Shown here in pieces: positions 23,636-35,264 of a stretch of 39,505 nt of DNA (positions within the stretch are counted from its first letter, which is position 1; the number at the start of each line of letters is the position of its first letter). The notes under the pieces are model-generated. The model saw only the letters and a program-made list of their open reading frames with translations, made no database searches and had not been told where the DNA came from. The position numbers were made by a program, and so were the translations under genes. Origin of the DNA: Kurthia zopfii (GTDB lineage: Bacteria; Bacillota; Bacilli; Bacillales_A; Planococcaceae); NCBI RefSeq assembly GCF_003143955.1, contig NZ_QFVS01000030.1, positions 1-39,505 of the forward strand, given 5' to 3'.

Positions 23636-24933
23636 AAAAATTGAGAACAGGGACTTATTCGAATTGGTCGCAAAATGAAGTAGCTTCAAACTTATTATTT
23701 CATGAACCTAAATCAATCGATGAAATTTCTACAATTATTCACTCATTACACATGAAAGAAGAAAATTTGCGCGTAGTTGGGGCAGCACATTCATTTAGCC
23801 CCATTGCCAAGCCAGAACAGCATGCCATGAGCTTGCATCAAATGCGGGGATTAGTATCCGTAGACATGAAGCAGCAGCAAGCGACATTTTGGGCAGGGAC
23901 TTATTTGCATGAAATTGGCCCGAAACTCGCTTCATATGGCATGGCACTTGAAAATATGGGGGATATTGCGGAGCAAACAATCGCAGGCGCGATCTCAACA
24001 GGTACGCATGGTACTGGATTGAAGCTTAGTTCTATTTCGAATCAAGTCGTCAAATGGGGCATTATTGACGGCAAAGGTGTTTATCGAGAAATTACGAGAG
24101 GACAGGACGATCTTTCCGAAGCATTGCATATTTCACTTGGTTTGCTTGGTGTCGTCGTGCAAGTGACGTTTCAAGCGCTACCATTGTATGCACTACGCTA
24201 TTCATCCGAGCATATTTCATTGTTAGATACGTTAATGAATGCATCGACTATTATGAATGAACATCGTCACGCGGAATGGTTTTACTTTCCTGGACAAGAA
24301 AAGCTGCAACTCAAAACGATGGATCTCATTCCGAAACCTGAAATGAAAAGTAGCAAATTCCAAAAATGGACGGATGATTTCATGGAGAATACGGTTTTCC
24401 AACTATTATCACGTGGATGCCGAGTCATGCCGAAAGCGACGAAGTATGTCAGTAAACTGTCCGCTTCTGCTGTACCAACAGGTGTTAAAGAAGCCTATAG
24501 CTATGATATTTTCCCTTCACCACGCAAAGTGAAGTTTTTAGAAATGGAGTATGCCATCCCTGTAGAGCGTTTTGAAGAAGCACTTGAAGAAATTCATTAT
24601 GTGTTGAAATCACAACCATTCAGAGTGCATTTTCCAATCGAAATCCGTGTAGCAAGTGGGGAAGCTGGCTTTTTAAGTCCAACACAAGGGAAAAATAGCG
24701 CATTTTTTGCATTTCATATGTATAAAGGGATGGATCATGAATCGTATTTTAAATGGGCGCATCAAACGATGGAGAAATATGGCGCAAGACCGCATTTAGG
24801 AAAAATGAATAGATTAACGAAGGAAGATTTGTATACAAAATACCCTCATTTTGAATCTTTCACAAAAATTCGAGATGAATTTGATCCAGCGAATGTTTTT
24901 ATGACAAATTATTTTAAACAATTATTTCTTTGA
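23623..24933 (+). CDS. FAD-dependent oxidase, VAO/D-arabinono-1,4-lactone oxidase family
   Basis: 436 residues. FAD-binding type 4 domain with VGAAHSFSPIA (His56 is at the position that binds FAD covalently in this family) and AGAISTGTHGTG, then the ALO C-terminal domain ending NVFMTNYFKQLF. Family members oxidise aldonolactones or alditols at a C-OH with release of hydrogen peroxide. The substrate here is unknown. Translationally coupled to the upstream PLP protein, a neighbourhood I also associate with actinobacteria. No terminator was evident right after it. Confidence 0.8.
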   Translation: MLSVEKLRTGTYSNWSQNEVASNLLFHEPKSIDEISTIIHSLHMKEENLRVVGAAHSFSPIAKPEQHAMSLHQMRGLVSVDMKQQQATFWAGTYLHEIGPKLASYGMALENMGDIAEQTIAGAISTGTHGTGLKLSSISNQVVKWGIIDGKGVYREITRGQDDLSEALHISLGLLGVVVQVTFQALPLYALRYSSEHISLLDTLMNASTIMNEHRHAEWFYFPGQEKLQLKTMDLIPKPEMKSSKFQKWTDDFMENTVFQLLSRGCRVMPKATKYVSKLSASAVPTGVKEAYSYDIFPSPRKVKFLEMEYAIPVERFEEALEEIHYVLKSQPFRVHFPIEIRVASGEAGFLSPTQGKNSAFFAFHMYKGMDHESYFKWAHQTMEKYGARPHLGKMNRLTKEDLYTKYPHFESFTKIRDEFDPANVFMTNYFKQLFL

Positions 24934-24991
24934 TCATAGAGAACTTCCATACGACACTGCCAAAGTTGAGGAGAATTATTCGAATTATTAA

Positions 24992-25006
24992 AGTTTTCAA
25001 AAAAAT
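24992..25006 (+). promoter_or_regulatory. CodY-like box upstream of ilvE
   Basis: AGTTTTCAAAAAAAT matches the CodY consensus AATTTTCWGAAAATT at 12 of 15 positions. It lies about 100 bases upstream of the promoter. Confidence 0.35.
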
Positions 25007-25079
25007 AAAAATAGTAAATTTCATTCAATACGAGCAGATATAAGGATGAAAGCGTATTCAATAAAGAGTAATTATTTAG

Positions 25080-25094
25080 AATTGTTTAACAATT
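25080..25094 (+). promoter_or_regulatory. Palindromic CodY-like box just upstream of the ilv promoter
   Basis: AATTGTTTAACAATT is a perfect palindrome around one base and matches the CodY consensus at 11 of 15 positions. It ends 12 bases before the -35, a sensible control position. Confidence 0.4.
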
Positions 25095-25106
25095 TTAAAA
25101 ATAGCA

Positions 25107-25135
25107 TTGACGAAGACCAAAATACGCTCTATGAT
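25107..25135 (+). promoter_or_regulatory. Sigma-A promoter of the ilvE-ilvD transcript
   Basis: TTGACG (25107-25112) and TATGAT (25130-25135) are 17 bases apart. Each has one mismatch to consensus. The untranslated leader would be about 60 bases. Confidence 0.75.
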
Positions 25136-25203
25136 AGTAACAATTTAGAAAAACGAATTCGCAAATGTGAATGTCGTTGAACGGATCATAGAGGGAAAGC
25201 GAA

Positions 25204-26094
25204 GTGAGGAAAATGACAGAACAACTAATTTTTTTAGACGGACAACTTGTAAAGAAGGAAGATGCGAAAATTTCAGTATATGACCACGGTTTATTATATG
25301 GAGATGGTATATTCGAAGGTATTCGTGTCTACAACGGAAATGTCTTCCGTTTAAAAGAACATCTCATTCGCTTATATGAATCAGCGAAGTCAATTCTCTT
25401 AACGATTCCTTATACTATAGAAGAAATAACTGAAATCGTATTGAAGACGATTCGCGCAAACGAATTGCAAAGTGCCTATATTCGACTCGTCGTAACACGT
25501 GGCGTAGGCGATTTAGGAATTGATCCATTCGCTTGTAAAAACGCGAGTGTCATTGTCATCGCAGAGCCATTGAATTTATTCCCGCCAGAATTATACGAGA
25601 CGGGCATCAAAATTGTATCTGCTTCAAGTCGAAGAAATCGTTCGGATGTTATTAGTCCTAAAACGAAATCTTTAAATTACTTGAACAATGTACTTGTCAA
25701 AATCGAAGCCAATCTTGCGGGAGTTCCAGAAGCTCTCATGATGAATACGGACGGCTATGTAGCTGAAGGTTCTGCGGACAATATTTTCATCGTCAAAGGC
25801 AACGAGTTAATTACTCCTCCAGGCTATATTGGTGCTTTAGAGGGGATTACACGTAATGCGGTTCTCGAAGTAGCGTGTAAAAAGGGCTATGACGCAAAAG
25901 AGGGTGTCTTCACGCGACATGATGTTTATGTAGCGGATGAGGTATTTTTAACAGGAACTGCTGCTGAAGTAATTGCGGTCATTGAAGTAGACGGCAGACA
26001 AATCGGAACTGGAATTCCAGGGACAATTACGAATAAAATTTTAGCTGGTTTCCGAGAAATCGTGGAAACAGATGGTACAAAGGTTTACGAATAA
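25204..26094 (+). CDS. ilvE: Branched-chain amino acid aminotransferase (class IV)
   Basis: 296 residues, class IV aminotransferase of the E. coli IlvE/archaeal length. Motifs: [20 protein letters not shown], Lys155 in [10 protein letters not shown] as PLP lysine candidate, [12 protein letters not shown] and [10 protein letters not shown]. It transfers amino groups between Glu and the keto acids of Val, Leu and Ile, the last step for all three. GTG at 25204 has GAGGG 8 bases upstream; ATG at 25213 (giving [10 protein letters not shown]) is the alternative and matches the usual family N-terminus. First gene after the promoter and followed by ilvD. Confidence 0.9.
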   Translation: MRKMTEQLIFLDGQLVKKEDAKISVYDHGLLYGDGIFEGIRVYNGNVFRLKEHLIRLYESAKSILLTIPYTIEEITEIVLKTIRANELQSAYIRLVVTRGVGDLGIDPFACKNASVIVIAEPLNLFPPELYETGIKIVSASSRRNRSDVISPKTKSLNYLNNVLVKIEANLAGVPEALMMNTDGYVAEGSADNIFIVKGNELITPPGYIGALEGITRNAVLEVACKKGYDAKEGVFTRHDVYVADEVFLTGTAAEVIAVIEVDGRQIGTGIPGTITNKILAGFREIVETDGTKVYE

Positions 26095-26119
26095 TCAACT
26101 AGAAATAGGCGGTGTCATT

Positions 26120-27787
26120 ATGCGAAGTGATATGATCAAAGTGGGTGTGGACAGAGCGCCACACCGAAGTTTACTGTATGCAACTGGAATTAAGACAAAG
26201 GATTTAGACAAGCCTTTTATCGGTGTATGTAACTCATACATCGATATCATTCCAGGGCATAAACATTTACAAGAATTCGGAGCATTAGTCAAAAAAGCGA
26301 TTATTGAAGCAGGTGGTATTCCATTTGAATTCAATACAATCGGCGTAGATGACGGCATTGCAATGGGACATATCGGTATGCGCTATTCATTACCGAGTCG
26401 CGAATTAATTGCCGATTCAGCTGAAACTGTTATTAATGCGCATTGGTTTGACGGTGTATTCTACATTCCAAACTGTGACAAAATCACACCGGGGATGCTT
26501 ATGGCGGCTGTACGGACGAATGTTCCATCGATTGTCGTAACAGGTGGACCAATGGAAGCAGGCGTTTCATCTGAGGGTGAAGCATTATCATTAACATCCG
26601 TATTTGAAGGTGTAGGTGCTTTTAAAGCAGGGAATATGACGGCTGAAAAATTACTCGATATCGAAGAAAATGCATGTCCTACATGTGGATCATGTTCAGG
26701 TATGTTCACAGCGAACTCAATGAACTCACTTATGGAGATTTTAGGCTTAACAGTTCCAGGTAACGCGACGATTGTTGCAACATCTGAAGAACGTTATAAA
26801 TTGATCAAACAAGCGGCTGTTCATTTAATCGAAATGGTCAAAAAAGACATTAAACCACGTGACATTGTGACAAAAGAGGCGATTGATGATGCATTCGCAC
26901 TTGATATGGCAATGGGTGGTTCGACAAACACGGTTCTACATACACTTGCAATCGCTCATGAAGCTGAAATCGATTATAATATCGAGGACATCAATGAAGT
27001 TGCAAAACGTATTCCATACTTAGCTAAAATCATGCCAGCTTCAGATGTATCCATGCATGATGTTCATTTAGCGGGTGGTATTTCAGCAATTATTAATGAA
27101 CTTGCATCGATTCCAGGTGCGATTACAGCCGACCGCATTACCGTTACAGGTAAAACATTGCGTGAAGATGTAAAAGATGCTAGCATAACAAACACGAAAG
27201 TCATTCGTACGAAAGATGATCCGTATAGTAAAGTCGGTGGATTATCCGTACTCTTTGGTAATATTGCCCCTCAAGGAGCAGTCATCAAAGTCGGAGCAGT
27301 TGACCCTTCGATTCAAACTTTCAGAGGTGAAGCAATCGTCTTCAACTCACAGGAAGAAGCACAGGATCGCATTGATGATGGCACGGTTCAAAAAGGCCAT
27401 GTAGTCGTCATTCGATATGAAGGACCTAAAGGCGGACCTGGTATGCCAGAGATGTTAGCACCAACTTCAGCCATTCAAGGCCGAGGATTAGGAAAAGATG
27501 TAGCGCTTATTACAGATGGTAGATTTTCAGGCGCATCAAGAGGTATTTCCATTGGACATATTTCTCCAGAAGCAGCTGAAGGTGGGCCACTCGCTTTAGT
27601 AAATAACGGCGATATCATCACAATTGATTTACCAAATCGTACAATGAATGTTGAGTTATCAGAAGAAGAAATGGCACAAAGAAGAGTTGATTTACCAGAA
27701 TTTGAACCGAAGATCAAAAAAGGATGGCTTGCTCGCTATTCACATTTAGTAACATCCGCGTCCACAGGTGGCGTTATGAAATTCTAA
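26120..27787 (+). CDS. ilvD: Dihydroxy-acid dehydratase
   Basis: 555 residues. Fe-S ligands are visible in [22 protein letters not shown] and [17 protein letters not shown]; the C-terminal signature [20 protein letters not shown] is present. It dehydrates 2,3-dihydroxy-isovalerate and -methylvalerate to the 2-keto acids. ATG at 26120 is preferred because GGCGGTG is 7 bases upstream; a longer frame begins inside ilvE. No terminator is seen between it and the T-box leader, so some transcripts may read through. Confidence 0.95.
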   Translation: MRSDMIKVGVDRAPHRSLLYATGIKTKDLDKPFIGVCNSYIDIIPGHKHLQEFGALVKKAIIEAGGIPFEFNTIGVDDGIAMGHIGMRYSLPSRELIADSAETVINAHWFDGVFYIPNCDKITPGMLMAAVRTNVPSIVVTGGPMEAGVSSEGEALSLTSVFEGVGAFKAGNMTAEKLLDIEENACPTCGSCSGMFTANSMNSLMEILGLTVPGNATIVATSEERYKLIKQAAVHLIEMVKKDIKPRDIVTKEAIDDAFALDMAMGGSTNTVLHTLAIAHEAEIDYNIEDINEVAKRIPYLAKIMPASDVSMHDVHLAGGISAIINELASIPGAITADRITVTGKTLREDVKDASITNTKVIRTKDDPYSKVGGLSVLFGNIAPQGAVIKVGAVDPSIQTFRGEAIVFNSQEEAQDRIDDGTVQKGHVVVIRYEGPKGGPGMPEMLAPTSAIQGRGLGKDVALITDGRFSGASRGISIGHISPEAAEGGPLALVNNGDIITIDLPNRTMNVELSEEEMAQRRVDLPEFEPKIKKGWLARYSHLVTSASTGGVMKF

Positions 27788-27820
27788 AAATTCCGAATAA
27801 TACAATTATATATTCAAATC

Positions 27821-28097
27821 GTTGATGAGGTTAAAGATTTTGAACACCTATATTTACAGAGAGCCGGGTTGCTGCGAGCCGGTAATATAGTCAAAGTCGA
27901 CATCCCCTCGGAGTGGGTTATTAAACGCTTATGCCATTAGATAACCCCGGGCGCATTCTTATGTGCTCGTTAAGTAAAGAGATTGATCTTTTCAATCTCA
28001 AGAGGCAGATTTTTCTGCAAATAAGGGTGGTACCATGAAAAGCTTTTTTCATCCCTACGTGAAGGTTTTCTTTTGCGTGGGTGAAAAAGCTTTTTTT
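27821..28097 (+). promoter_or_regulatory. T-box riboswitch upstream of ilvB
   Basis: Stem I carries AGAGAGCCGG, GCTGCGAGCCGG and the specifier region GTCGACATCCCCTCGGAGTGG-like sequence (27895-27915). The T-box itself is AAATAAGGGTGGTACCATG around 28018-28035. The terminator arms lie at about 28038-28058 and 28076-28093, followed by seven T. Uncharged tRNA binding would switch to the antiterminator and allow ilvB-leuD transcription. The specifier looks like AUC (Ile) by position; CUC (Leu), two to three bases on, is the alternative. No good separate promoter was found (weak TATATT at 27809). Confidence 0.93.
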
Positions 28098-28133
28098 ATA
28101 TAAACAACTTGAAAATTGAAGGAGGACAAATAG

Positions 28134-29900
28134 ATGAACGCTCAAGCATCAACTGAATCAAAACAAATGAACAAGTACGACGCTTCAACAGAAGAAACAC
28201 CCAAAGCCAAAATGTCAGGTGCAGATGTATTAATTGATGCACTGCATAAACAAGGTGTTGAGATTATTTTTGGTTACCCAGGCGGGGCTGTACTACCACT
28301 GTATGACGCACTTTATAGAAATCCACTTAGACATATTTTAGCGCGACATGAACAAGGGGCGATCCATTCAGCTGAAGGATATGCTCGCGTAACTGGTAAG
28401 CCGGGCGTAGTCATTGCAACCTCTGGACCAGGTGCTACAAATCTCGTGACAGGTATTACCGATGCGATGATGGATTCATTACCACTAGTTGTCTTCACGG
28501 GCCAAGTAGCTACAACGGTTGTAGGGACGGACGCTTTCCAAGAAGCAGATATCGTAGGCATCACACAGCCAATTACAAAACATAATTACCAAGTGAAGGA
28601 TGTACAAGATTTACCACGCATCATTAAAGAAGCATTTCATATTGCCAATACGGGTCGTAAAGGGCCAGTACTAGTCGATGTACCAAAAAATATTGCCAAT
28701 GCATTATTCGATGCGGATCAATTTGATGACGATGCACCGATTAATCTTCCAGGCTACCAACCAACTTATCAACCGAACTTTTTACAAATCAAAAAAGCGA
28801 TTGCGTTATTGGAACAATCGAAGCAACCACTTATTTTAGCTGGAGCTGGAATTCTTGCTGCTGATGCATCTAATGAATTAACTGAATTTATAGAAAAATA
28901 CAATCTTCCAGTTGTAAATACATTGCTCGGCCTTGGTTCAATTGATGGAGAACATCCTCAATTCCTTGGCATGGCAGGAATGCACGGTACTTTTGCAGCG
29001 AATACAGCGATTTCAGAAAGTGACCTACTAATCAATATTGGCGCAAGATTTGATGACCGCTTAACCGGTGAATTAGATAAATTTGCACAAAACGCTAAAA
29101 TCGTTCATATCGACATTGATCCAGCTGAAATTGGCAAAAATGTACCGACGGATGTGCCGATTGTTGCCGATGCAAAATTAGCGCTGAAAGCATTACTATC
29201 AAAGGAATTTACGATGCAAGATACTTCAAAATGGAATGATTATTTAAGCGAATGTATCGTGAAATATCCGCTTTGGTATGACACGGAAGCCGCAAATGGT
29301 GAGATTCTGCCACAACAAGCACTGGAAGTAATTAACCGTGTAACGGAAGGAAAAGCGATTGTTACGACTGACGTTGGTCAACATCAAATGTGGACGGCAC
29401 AATATTATAAGTTCAAACAAGATCAACAATGGGTAACATCCGGTGGACTTGGTACGATGGGATTCGGTTTCCCAGCTGCCATCGGAGCGCAATTTGCTTT
29501 CCCTGAAAAGAAAGTAGTTTCAGTTGTAGGAGATGCTGGTTTCCAAATGACTTTACAAGAACTAGCACTTTTAAAAGAGTTCAATCTTCCAGTAAAAATT
29601 GTCATCTTAAACAACTCATGCTTAGGGATGGTTCGACAATGGCAGGAAACTTTTTACGAGGAGCGCTATTCATCTTCATTAATTCCCGTACAACCGGATT
29701 TCGTGAAATTGGCGGAAGCATACGGTATTAAAGGATGTTTAATTGATGATGTGAACAAATTAGAATCTCAATTAAGTGAAGCAATTCTTTCGGATGAAGC
29801 GATGTTAATCGACATTCGAGTGAAACAATTGGAGCTAGTAACGCCAATGGTTGCACCAGGAAGAGGCATCGCGGATATGATTGGAGTGACGAAGGAATGA
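28134..29900 (+). CDS. ilvB: Acetolactate synthase large subunit
   Basis: 588 residues with three thiamine-diphosphate-enzyme domains. The catalytic Glu lies in [17 protein letters not shown]; the ThDP motif starts at [20 protein letters not shown] and reaches VILNN. It condenses two pyruvates, or pyruvate with 2-ketobutyrate, in the first common step of Val/Leu/Ile synthesis. An approximately 30-residue N-terminal extension ([17 protein letters not shown]) precedes the usual start. GGAGGACAA is the ribosome site. The stop overlaps ilvH by 4 bases. Confidence 0.96.
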   Translation: MNAQASTESKQMNKYDASTEETPKAKMSGADVLIDALHKQGVEIIFGYPGGAVLPLYDALYRNPLRHILARHEQGAIHSAEGYARVTGKPGVVIATSGPGATNLVTGITDAMMDSLPLVVFTGQVATTVVGTDAFQEADIVGITQPITKHNYQVKDVQDLPRIIKEAFHIANTGRKGPVLVDVPKNIANALFDADQFDDDAPINLPGYQPTYQPNFLQIKKAIALLEQSKQPLILAGAGILAADASNELTEFIEKYNLPVVNTLLGLGSIDGEHPQFLGMAGMHGTFAANTAISESDLLINIGARFDDRLTGELDKFAQNAKIVHIDIDPAEIGKNVPTDVPIVADAKLALKALLSKEFTMQDTSKWNDYLSECIVKYPLWYDTEAANGEILPQQALEVINRVTEGKAIVTTDVGQHQMWTAQYYKFKQDQQWVTSGGLGTMGFGFPAAIGAQFAFPEKKVVSVVGDAGFQMTLQELALLKEFNLPVKIVILNNSCLGMVRQWQETFYEERYSSSLIPVQPDFVKLAEAYGIKGCLIDDVNKLESQLSEAILSDEAMLIDIRVKQLELVTPMVAPGRGIADMIGVTKE

Positions 29901-30409
29901 AAAGAGTAATTACAGTAACGGTAATCAATCAAAGTGGCGTGCTAAACCGCGTCACTGGCTTGCTAATGAAGCGCCAATTCAATATCGAAAGCATTACGGT
30001 TGGCCACACGGAGCAAGAAGGTATTTCGAAAATGACATTCATCGTGAATGTAGATGATGAGCAGAAAATTGAACAGCTTGTCAAACAAGTTTCAAAACAA
30101 ATTGATGTCCTGAAAGTGAATGATATTACGGACAAATCAATTGTTATGCGTGAATTAGCAGTCGTTAAAGTTGTAGCTCCACCGAATTTGCGCGCAGAGA
30201 TTAATGCAATTGTCGAACCGTTCAGAGGATCAATTATTGATATGGGCAAAAATGTTGTCACGTATCAAATTGTCGGTGATCCCGAAAAAATCGATGCATT
30301 TATCGAACTTATGAAGCCATATGGTATTAAAGAGTTAACGAGAACCGGTGTTACGGCATTTGTTCGAGAAGCTCAAGTAAAACCTGCACCGCATCTTTCG
30401 ATTTTATAA
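29897..30409 (+). CDS. ilvH: Acetolactate synthase small (regulatory) subunit
   Basis: 170 residues: an N-terminal ACT domain ([29 protein letters not shown]) and the C-terminal half with [20 protein letters not shown]. It stimulates the large subunit and confers valine feedback inhibition. ATGA overlap with ilvB implies coupled translation and equal stoichiometry. Confidence 0.96.
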   Translation: MKRVITVTVINQSGVLNRVTGLLMKRQFNIESITVGHTEQEGISKMTFIVNVDDEQKIEQLVKQVSKQIDVLKVNDITDKSIVMRELAVVKVVAPPNLRAEINAIVEPFRGSIIDMGKNVVTYQIVGDPEKIDAFIELMKPYGIKELTRTGVTAFVREAQVKPAPHLSIL

Positions 30410-30427
30410 TAAAACAAACACTATTAG

Positions 30428-31456
<1,029 letters not shown>

Positions 31457-31466
31457 GTTTTACTTG

Positions 31467-31494
31467 ATTGTGAGGGGATTATTCTCCTCACAAT
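31467..31494 (+). terminator. Hairpin between ilvC and leuB
   Basis: ATTGTGAGG (31467-31475) pairs with CCTCACAAT (31486-31494) across 10 bases, followed by TTATTA. Weak T-run; it may cause partial termination or mRNA processing at the place where leuA is normally found. Confidence 0.5.
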
Positions 31495-31544
31495 TTATTA
31501 CATACACAGTATGTTATTTTCGCACGATTAGTTGAGGAGGAATA

Positions 31545-32642
31545 ATGATGGAAAAGAAAATTACAGTATTACCAGGAGACGGGATTGGTCCAGAAGTCGT
31601 AACAGCTGCAGTTGAAGTATTACAAGCTGTAGCAAAAAAATATGAACATAGCTTTCATTTTGCATATGCAACAATCGGTGGTGCAGCAATCGATCAACAT
31701 AATGATCCGCTACCTACAGAAACAATTGAATTATGTGAAGAAAGTGATGCTATTTTATTAGGAGCAGTCGGAGGTCCAAAATGGGACAATAATCCATCTG
31801 ATTTGCGCCCCGAAAAAGGACTCCTCCGTATCCGTAAACACTTTGATTTATTTTCTAATTTACGCCCTGTTCAAGCGATTCCGTCGATGTTAAAATCATC
31901 GCCACTAAAAGAAGAAATCGTCCAAGATGTCGATCTTCTAATCGTTCGAGAATTAACAGGTGGCCTTTATTTTGGCGATCGTAACCGTACGGATGATGAA
32001 GCGTTTGATTCATTAACATATACACGACCAGAAATTGAAAGAATCGTCGATAATGCCTTTACATTAGCTCGTTTACGTAGAAAGAAATTAACTTCCGTTG
32101 ATAAAGCAAATGTTCTTGATACGTCACGTTTATGGCGTGAAATTGTCGAAGAGAAAAAAGCACAGTATCCAGACGTGTCAGTTGAGCATAGCTTAGTCGA
32201 TTCAACTGCGATGAAATTAATTACCGCTCCTGCAGACTATGATGTCATTGTAACTGAAAATATGTTTGGCGATATTTTATCTGACGAAGCATCTGTTATT
32301 ACAGGTTCATTAGGTGTACTACCATCTGCAAGTATGCGTTCAGACAATTTTGGACTTTATGAACCAGTTCATGGATCTGCACCTGAAATTGCTGGAAAAG
32401 GCATTGCAAATCCAGCAGCGACAATTCTATCAGCGGCTATGCTACTACAATATTCATTTGGCATGAGTGAAGAAGCAAAAGCGATTGAAAAGGCAGTGAG
32501 CAATGTATTCGAAAAAGGATATTTCACAGGTGATATGGCGCATAAAGGTGTTCAAGCGTTATCTACTAATGAGTGGACGGAACGCGTATTAGCTGAAATC
32601 GATCCAGCTTATGAAAAAGACGAATCGATGACATTTATTTAA
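31545..32642 (+). CDS. leuB: 3-isopropylmalate dehydrogenase
   Basis: 365 residues. Signature VLPGDGIGPEVV at the N-terminus, DLFSNLRPV, RELTGGLYFGDR and the NAD/metal motif ENMFGDILSDEASVITGSLG. It oxidatively decarboxylates 3-isopropylmalate in leucine synthesis. GAGGAGGAATA precedes tandem ATGs at 31545 and 31548; either may start. It directly follows ilvC here, whereas leuA lies between them in B. subtilis. Confidence 0.95.
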   Translation: MMEKKITVLPGDGIGPEVVTAAVEVLQAVAKKYEHSFHFAYATIGGAAIDQHNDPLPTETIELCEESDAILLGAVGGPKWDNNPSDLRPEKGLLRIRKHFDLFSNLRPVQAIPSMLKSSPLKEEIVQDVDLLIVRELTGGLYFGDRNRTDDEAFDSLTYTRPEIERIVDNAFTLARLRRKKLTSVDKANVLDTSRLWREIVEEKKAQYPDVSVEHSLVDSTAMKLITAPADYDVIVTENMFGDILSDEASVITGSLGVLPSASMRSDNFGLYEPVHGSAPEIAGKGIANPAATILSAAMLLQYSFGMSEEAKAIEKAVSNVFEKGYFTGDMAHKGVQALSTNEWTERVLAEIDPAYEKDESMTFI

Positions 32643-32657
32643 AAAGAGGTGGAAATG

Positions 32658-34067
32658 ATGGGGAAAAATATAATTGAAAAAGTATGGCAACAACATATCG
32701 TACATGAGGAAGCTGGTAAACCAGATTTATTATATATTGATTTACATCTAGTACATGAAGTAACATCGCCACAAGCATTTGAAGGATTACGTTTGAATAA
32801 TCGTAAATTGAGACGTCCAGATTTAACTTTTGCGACGATGGATCATAATGTGCCAACTCAAAATCTACCGACAATTAATGACCCAATTGCTAAAAAACAA
32901 ATTGATACATTAGCAGAAAACTGTAAAGAGTTCGGCGTAGAACTAGCGGATATGGGCCATCCAGATCAAGGGATTGTTCATGTCATCGGGCCACAACTTG
33001 GCTTAACTCAACCTGGGAAAACCATTGTTTGTGGAGATTCACATACTTCAACACATGGCGCATTCGGTGCAATTGCATTCGGAATTGGTACTTCAGAAGT
33101 GGAGCATGTTATGTCTACTCAAACACTTTGGCAAGCAAAACCAAAAACACTTCAAATTGAAGTAACAGGTGAACTTGGCTTTGGCGTAACCGCAAAAGAT
33201 GTCATTTTAGCGATTATCGCAAAATTCGGGATCGACGTTGGTACAGGGCATATCGCAGAATTTACTGGTAAAGCGATTCAAAAACTGACGATGGAAGAAC
33301 GTATGACAATTTGTAATATGTCGATTGAAGCAGGAGCAAAAGCAGGATTAATTAGCCCAGATGATACGACCGTTGAATATTTACGTGGACGAAAATTCGC
33401 ACCACAAGGAGAAGCTTTTGAAGAAGCAACTCTGTATTGGAAATCACTTGCTTCAGATGCGGATGCTACGTATGATCGCACTGTAACAATTGATAGCTCT
33501 GAAATTGAACCATTTGTTACATGGGGAACGAATCCTTCAATGGGAACGGGTATTTCAAAAACCGTACCAACATCATCGGCTTATTCGGATGAATCAGATC
33601 GTCAAGCGCTATCAAAAGCGTTGAAATATATGGATTTACAAGAAGGAACACCGATTGAAGATATTGAAATTCAACATGTCTTCATTGGCTCATGTACGAA
33701 TTCTCGTATGCATGATCTGCGTGCAGCAGCAGCAGTTATTCAAGGTGGAAAAGTAGCGCCAGGTGTACGAGCGATCGTCGTTCCAGGTTCTTACTCTGTG
33801 AAGCAACAAGCAGAAGCAGAAGGATTGCATCAACTATTTATCGACGCTGGTTTTGAATGGCGTGAGTCGGGATGTTCGATGTGTTTAGCGATGAATGAAG
33901 ATGTCGTTCCAGCTGGTGAGCGCTGTGCTTCCACATCCAACCGTAATTTCGAAGGACGTCAAGGAGCGGGTTCACGTACGCATTTAGTAAGTCCACCAAT
34001 GGCCGCAGCAGCAGCGATTGCTGGTCATTTCGTTGATGTTCGTAAAGTAATGAATGTACCTGTTTAG
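32658..34067 (+). CDS. leuC: 3-isopropylmalate dehydratase large subunit
   Basis: 469 residues, aconitase superfamily. Visible features: [35 protein letters not shown], and the 4Fe-4S cysteines in FIGSCTNSR and [11 protein letters not shown]. With LeuD it isomerises 2- to 3-isopropylmalate. ATG at 32658 has AGAGG 8 bases upstream; ATG at 32655 is an equally in-frame alternative. 11 bases before leuD. Confidence 0.95.
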   Translation: MGKNIIEKVWQQHIVHEEAGKPDLLYIDLHLVHEVTSPQAFEGLRLNNRKLRRPDLTFATMDHNVPTQNLPTINDPIAKKQIDTLAENCKEFGVELADMGHPDQGIVHVIGPQLGLTQPGKTIVCGDSHTSTHGAFGAIAFGIGTSEVEHVMSTQTLWQAKPKTLQIEVTGELGFGVTAKDVILAIIAKFGIDVGTGHIAEFTGKAIQKLTMEERMTICNMSIEAGAKAGLISPDDTTVEYLRGRKFAPQGEAFEEATLYWKSLASDADATYDRTVTIDSSEIEPFVTWGTNPSMGTGISKTVPTSSAYSDESDRQALSKALKYMDLQEGTPIEDIEIQHVFIGSCTNSRMHDLRAAAAVIQGGKVAPGVRAIVVPGSYSVKQQAEAEGLHQLFIDAGFEWRESGCSMCLAMNEDVVPAGERCASTSNRNFEGRQGAGSRTHLVSPPMAAAAAIAGHFVDVRKVMNVPV

Positions 34068-34078
34068 GAGGGATTTAT

Positions 34079-34669
34079 ATGGAACCGATTAATATTGTTG
34101 ATAGCATTGTGACACCATTAAACCGTAAAAATGTCGATACAGATCAAATAATTTCAAAAGAATTTTTAAAACGAATTGAACGTACTGGATTCGGTCAATA
34201 TGTATTTTATCACTGGCGTTTTGATGAAAATCACGAAAAAATTGAAGAGTTTGTCTTAAATCAACCGAAGTATGATGGCTCGACAGTACTTGTTGCACAT
34301 GATAATTTCGGCTGTGGTTCTTCTAGGGAACACGCACCGTGGGCGATTTTAGACTATGGTTTCCATGTCATCATCGCACCAAGTTTTGCGGATATTTTCC
34401 ATAATAACTGTTTCAAAAATGGCATTTTACCAATCGTTCTTCCGGTCAAACAAGTGGAAGAGCTACTTGAAAAAGGCGAGCAGGAAACTTTAGCGATTTC
34501 CATTCATTTAGAAGCTCAAACGGTGAAAGCAGGGGGCAAAACGTATTCATTCGAAATTGATCCCTATTATAAAAAGATGTTGATCAATGGTTGGGACGAG
34601 ATTTCGCTTACTTTCCAATATGAAGAAGAAATTGCGAAATTTGAAGAAAAATCCAAACAATTCGTATAA
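34079..34669 (+). CDS. leuD: 3-isopropylmalate dehydratase small subunit
   Basis: 196 residues. Swivelling domain with NVDTDQIISKEFLKRIER and the substrate-recognition loop NFGCGSSREHAPWAI. Works as a heterodimer with LeuC. AGGAGGGA is the ribosome site. Last gene of the branched-chain operon, with a strong terminator 5 bases after the stop. Confidence 0.95.
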   Translation: MEPINIVDSIVTPLNRKNVDTDQIISKEFLKRIERTGFGQYVFYHWRFDENHEKIEEFVLNQPKYDGSTVLVAHDNFGCGSSREHAPWAILDYGFHVIIAPSFADIFHNNCFKNGILPIVLPVKQVEELLEKGEQETLAISIHLEAQTVKAGGKTYSFEIDPYYKKMLINGWDEISLTFQYEEEIAKFEEKSKQFV

Positions 34670-34673
34670 ACTT

Positions 34674-34706
34674 AAAGTTGGCAAAATTATTTTGCCAACT
34701 TTTTTA
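34674..34706 (+). terminator. Terminator of the ilv-leu operon
   Basis: AAGTTGGCAAAA (34675-34686) pairs perfectly with TTTTGCCAACTT (34690-34701), followed by more T. Confidence 0.9.
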
Positions 34707-34713
34707 TGTTTTT

Positions 34714-34740
34714 TGAAACCATTTTGAAATGACTTACGAC
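34714..34740 (+). promoter_or_regulatory. ECF-type promoter before the sigma gene (autoregulation)
   Basis: TGAAACC (34714-34720) and CGAC (34737-34740) are 16 bases apart. This matches the -35 TGAAAC and -10 CGTC/CGAC pattern of Bacillus ECF sigma factors, and is 24 bases before the start codon, as expected for a self-activated sigma operon. Confidence 0.65.
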
Positions 34741-34763
34741 TATAGGGTAAAGGAGTGAAGAAA

Positions 34764-35264
34764 TTGTCGATTGATGAACTAGTTGAACAGTATGCGGATT
34801 ACTGTTACCGCGTGGCATATGTTTATTGTAAAGAACATGAAGCCGCTGAAGAAATCGTTCAAGATGTGCTGATGTCCTACTACAGTGCGCAGCAACGATT
34901 TAATGGGGAATCTACTTTAAAAACATATTTAACGAAAATCACCGTACATAAAAGCTATGATTATTTAAGAAAACGCAAGCGTAAATTCCTCTTTTTCAAA
35001 GCGAAAATCGACGAGGAAAAACACTTCGACCCTTCTTACTTACATTTACAAGCTGAAAAGAACGGTGAAGTGTTGCAAGCAGTATTAGATTTAGACGAAA
35101 AATACCGAGAAATCATTGTTTTACACTATTATGAAGAAATGACTTTAGTCGAAATTAGCGATGTTTTATCACTCAATATAAATACAGTGAAAAGTCGCCA
35201 TTCTCGTGCGAAAAAGCAACTTCAAGATCAATTAAAGGAGGTCTATTTCGATGAAGAATTTTAA
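34764..35264 (+). CDS. ECF RNA polymerase sigma factor
   Basis: 166 residues. Region 2 (YCYRVAYVYCKEHEAAEEIV, QDVLMSYYSAQQRF) and region 4 (YREIIVLHYYEEMTLVEISD, NINTVKSRHSRAKKQL) are clear, joined by a basic linker (LRKRKRKFLFFKAK). It should direct transcription of an envelope-stress or similar regulon. TTG at 34764 has AAAGGAG 8 bases upstream; GTG at 34755 overlaps that ribosome site. Its 3' end overlaps the next gene, a membrane protein, by 14 bases, the normal sigma/anti-sigma arrangement. Confidence 0.88.
   Translation: MSIDELVEQYADYCYRVAYVYCKEHEAAEEIVQDVLMSYYSAQQRFNGESTLKTYLTKITVHKSYDYLRKRKRKFLFFKAKIDEEKHFDPSYLHLQAEKNGEVLQAVLDLDEKYREIIVLHYYEEMTLVEISDVLSLNINTVKSRHSRAKKQLQDQLKEVYFDEEF

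Noticed and set aside
24934-25079. Direct repeats ATTCAATA and GAATTATT upstream of ilvE
   Set aside because: Short AT-rich repeats expected by chance at this base composition; no known regulator motif fits them.
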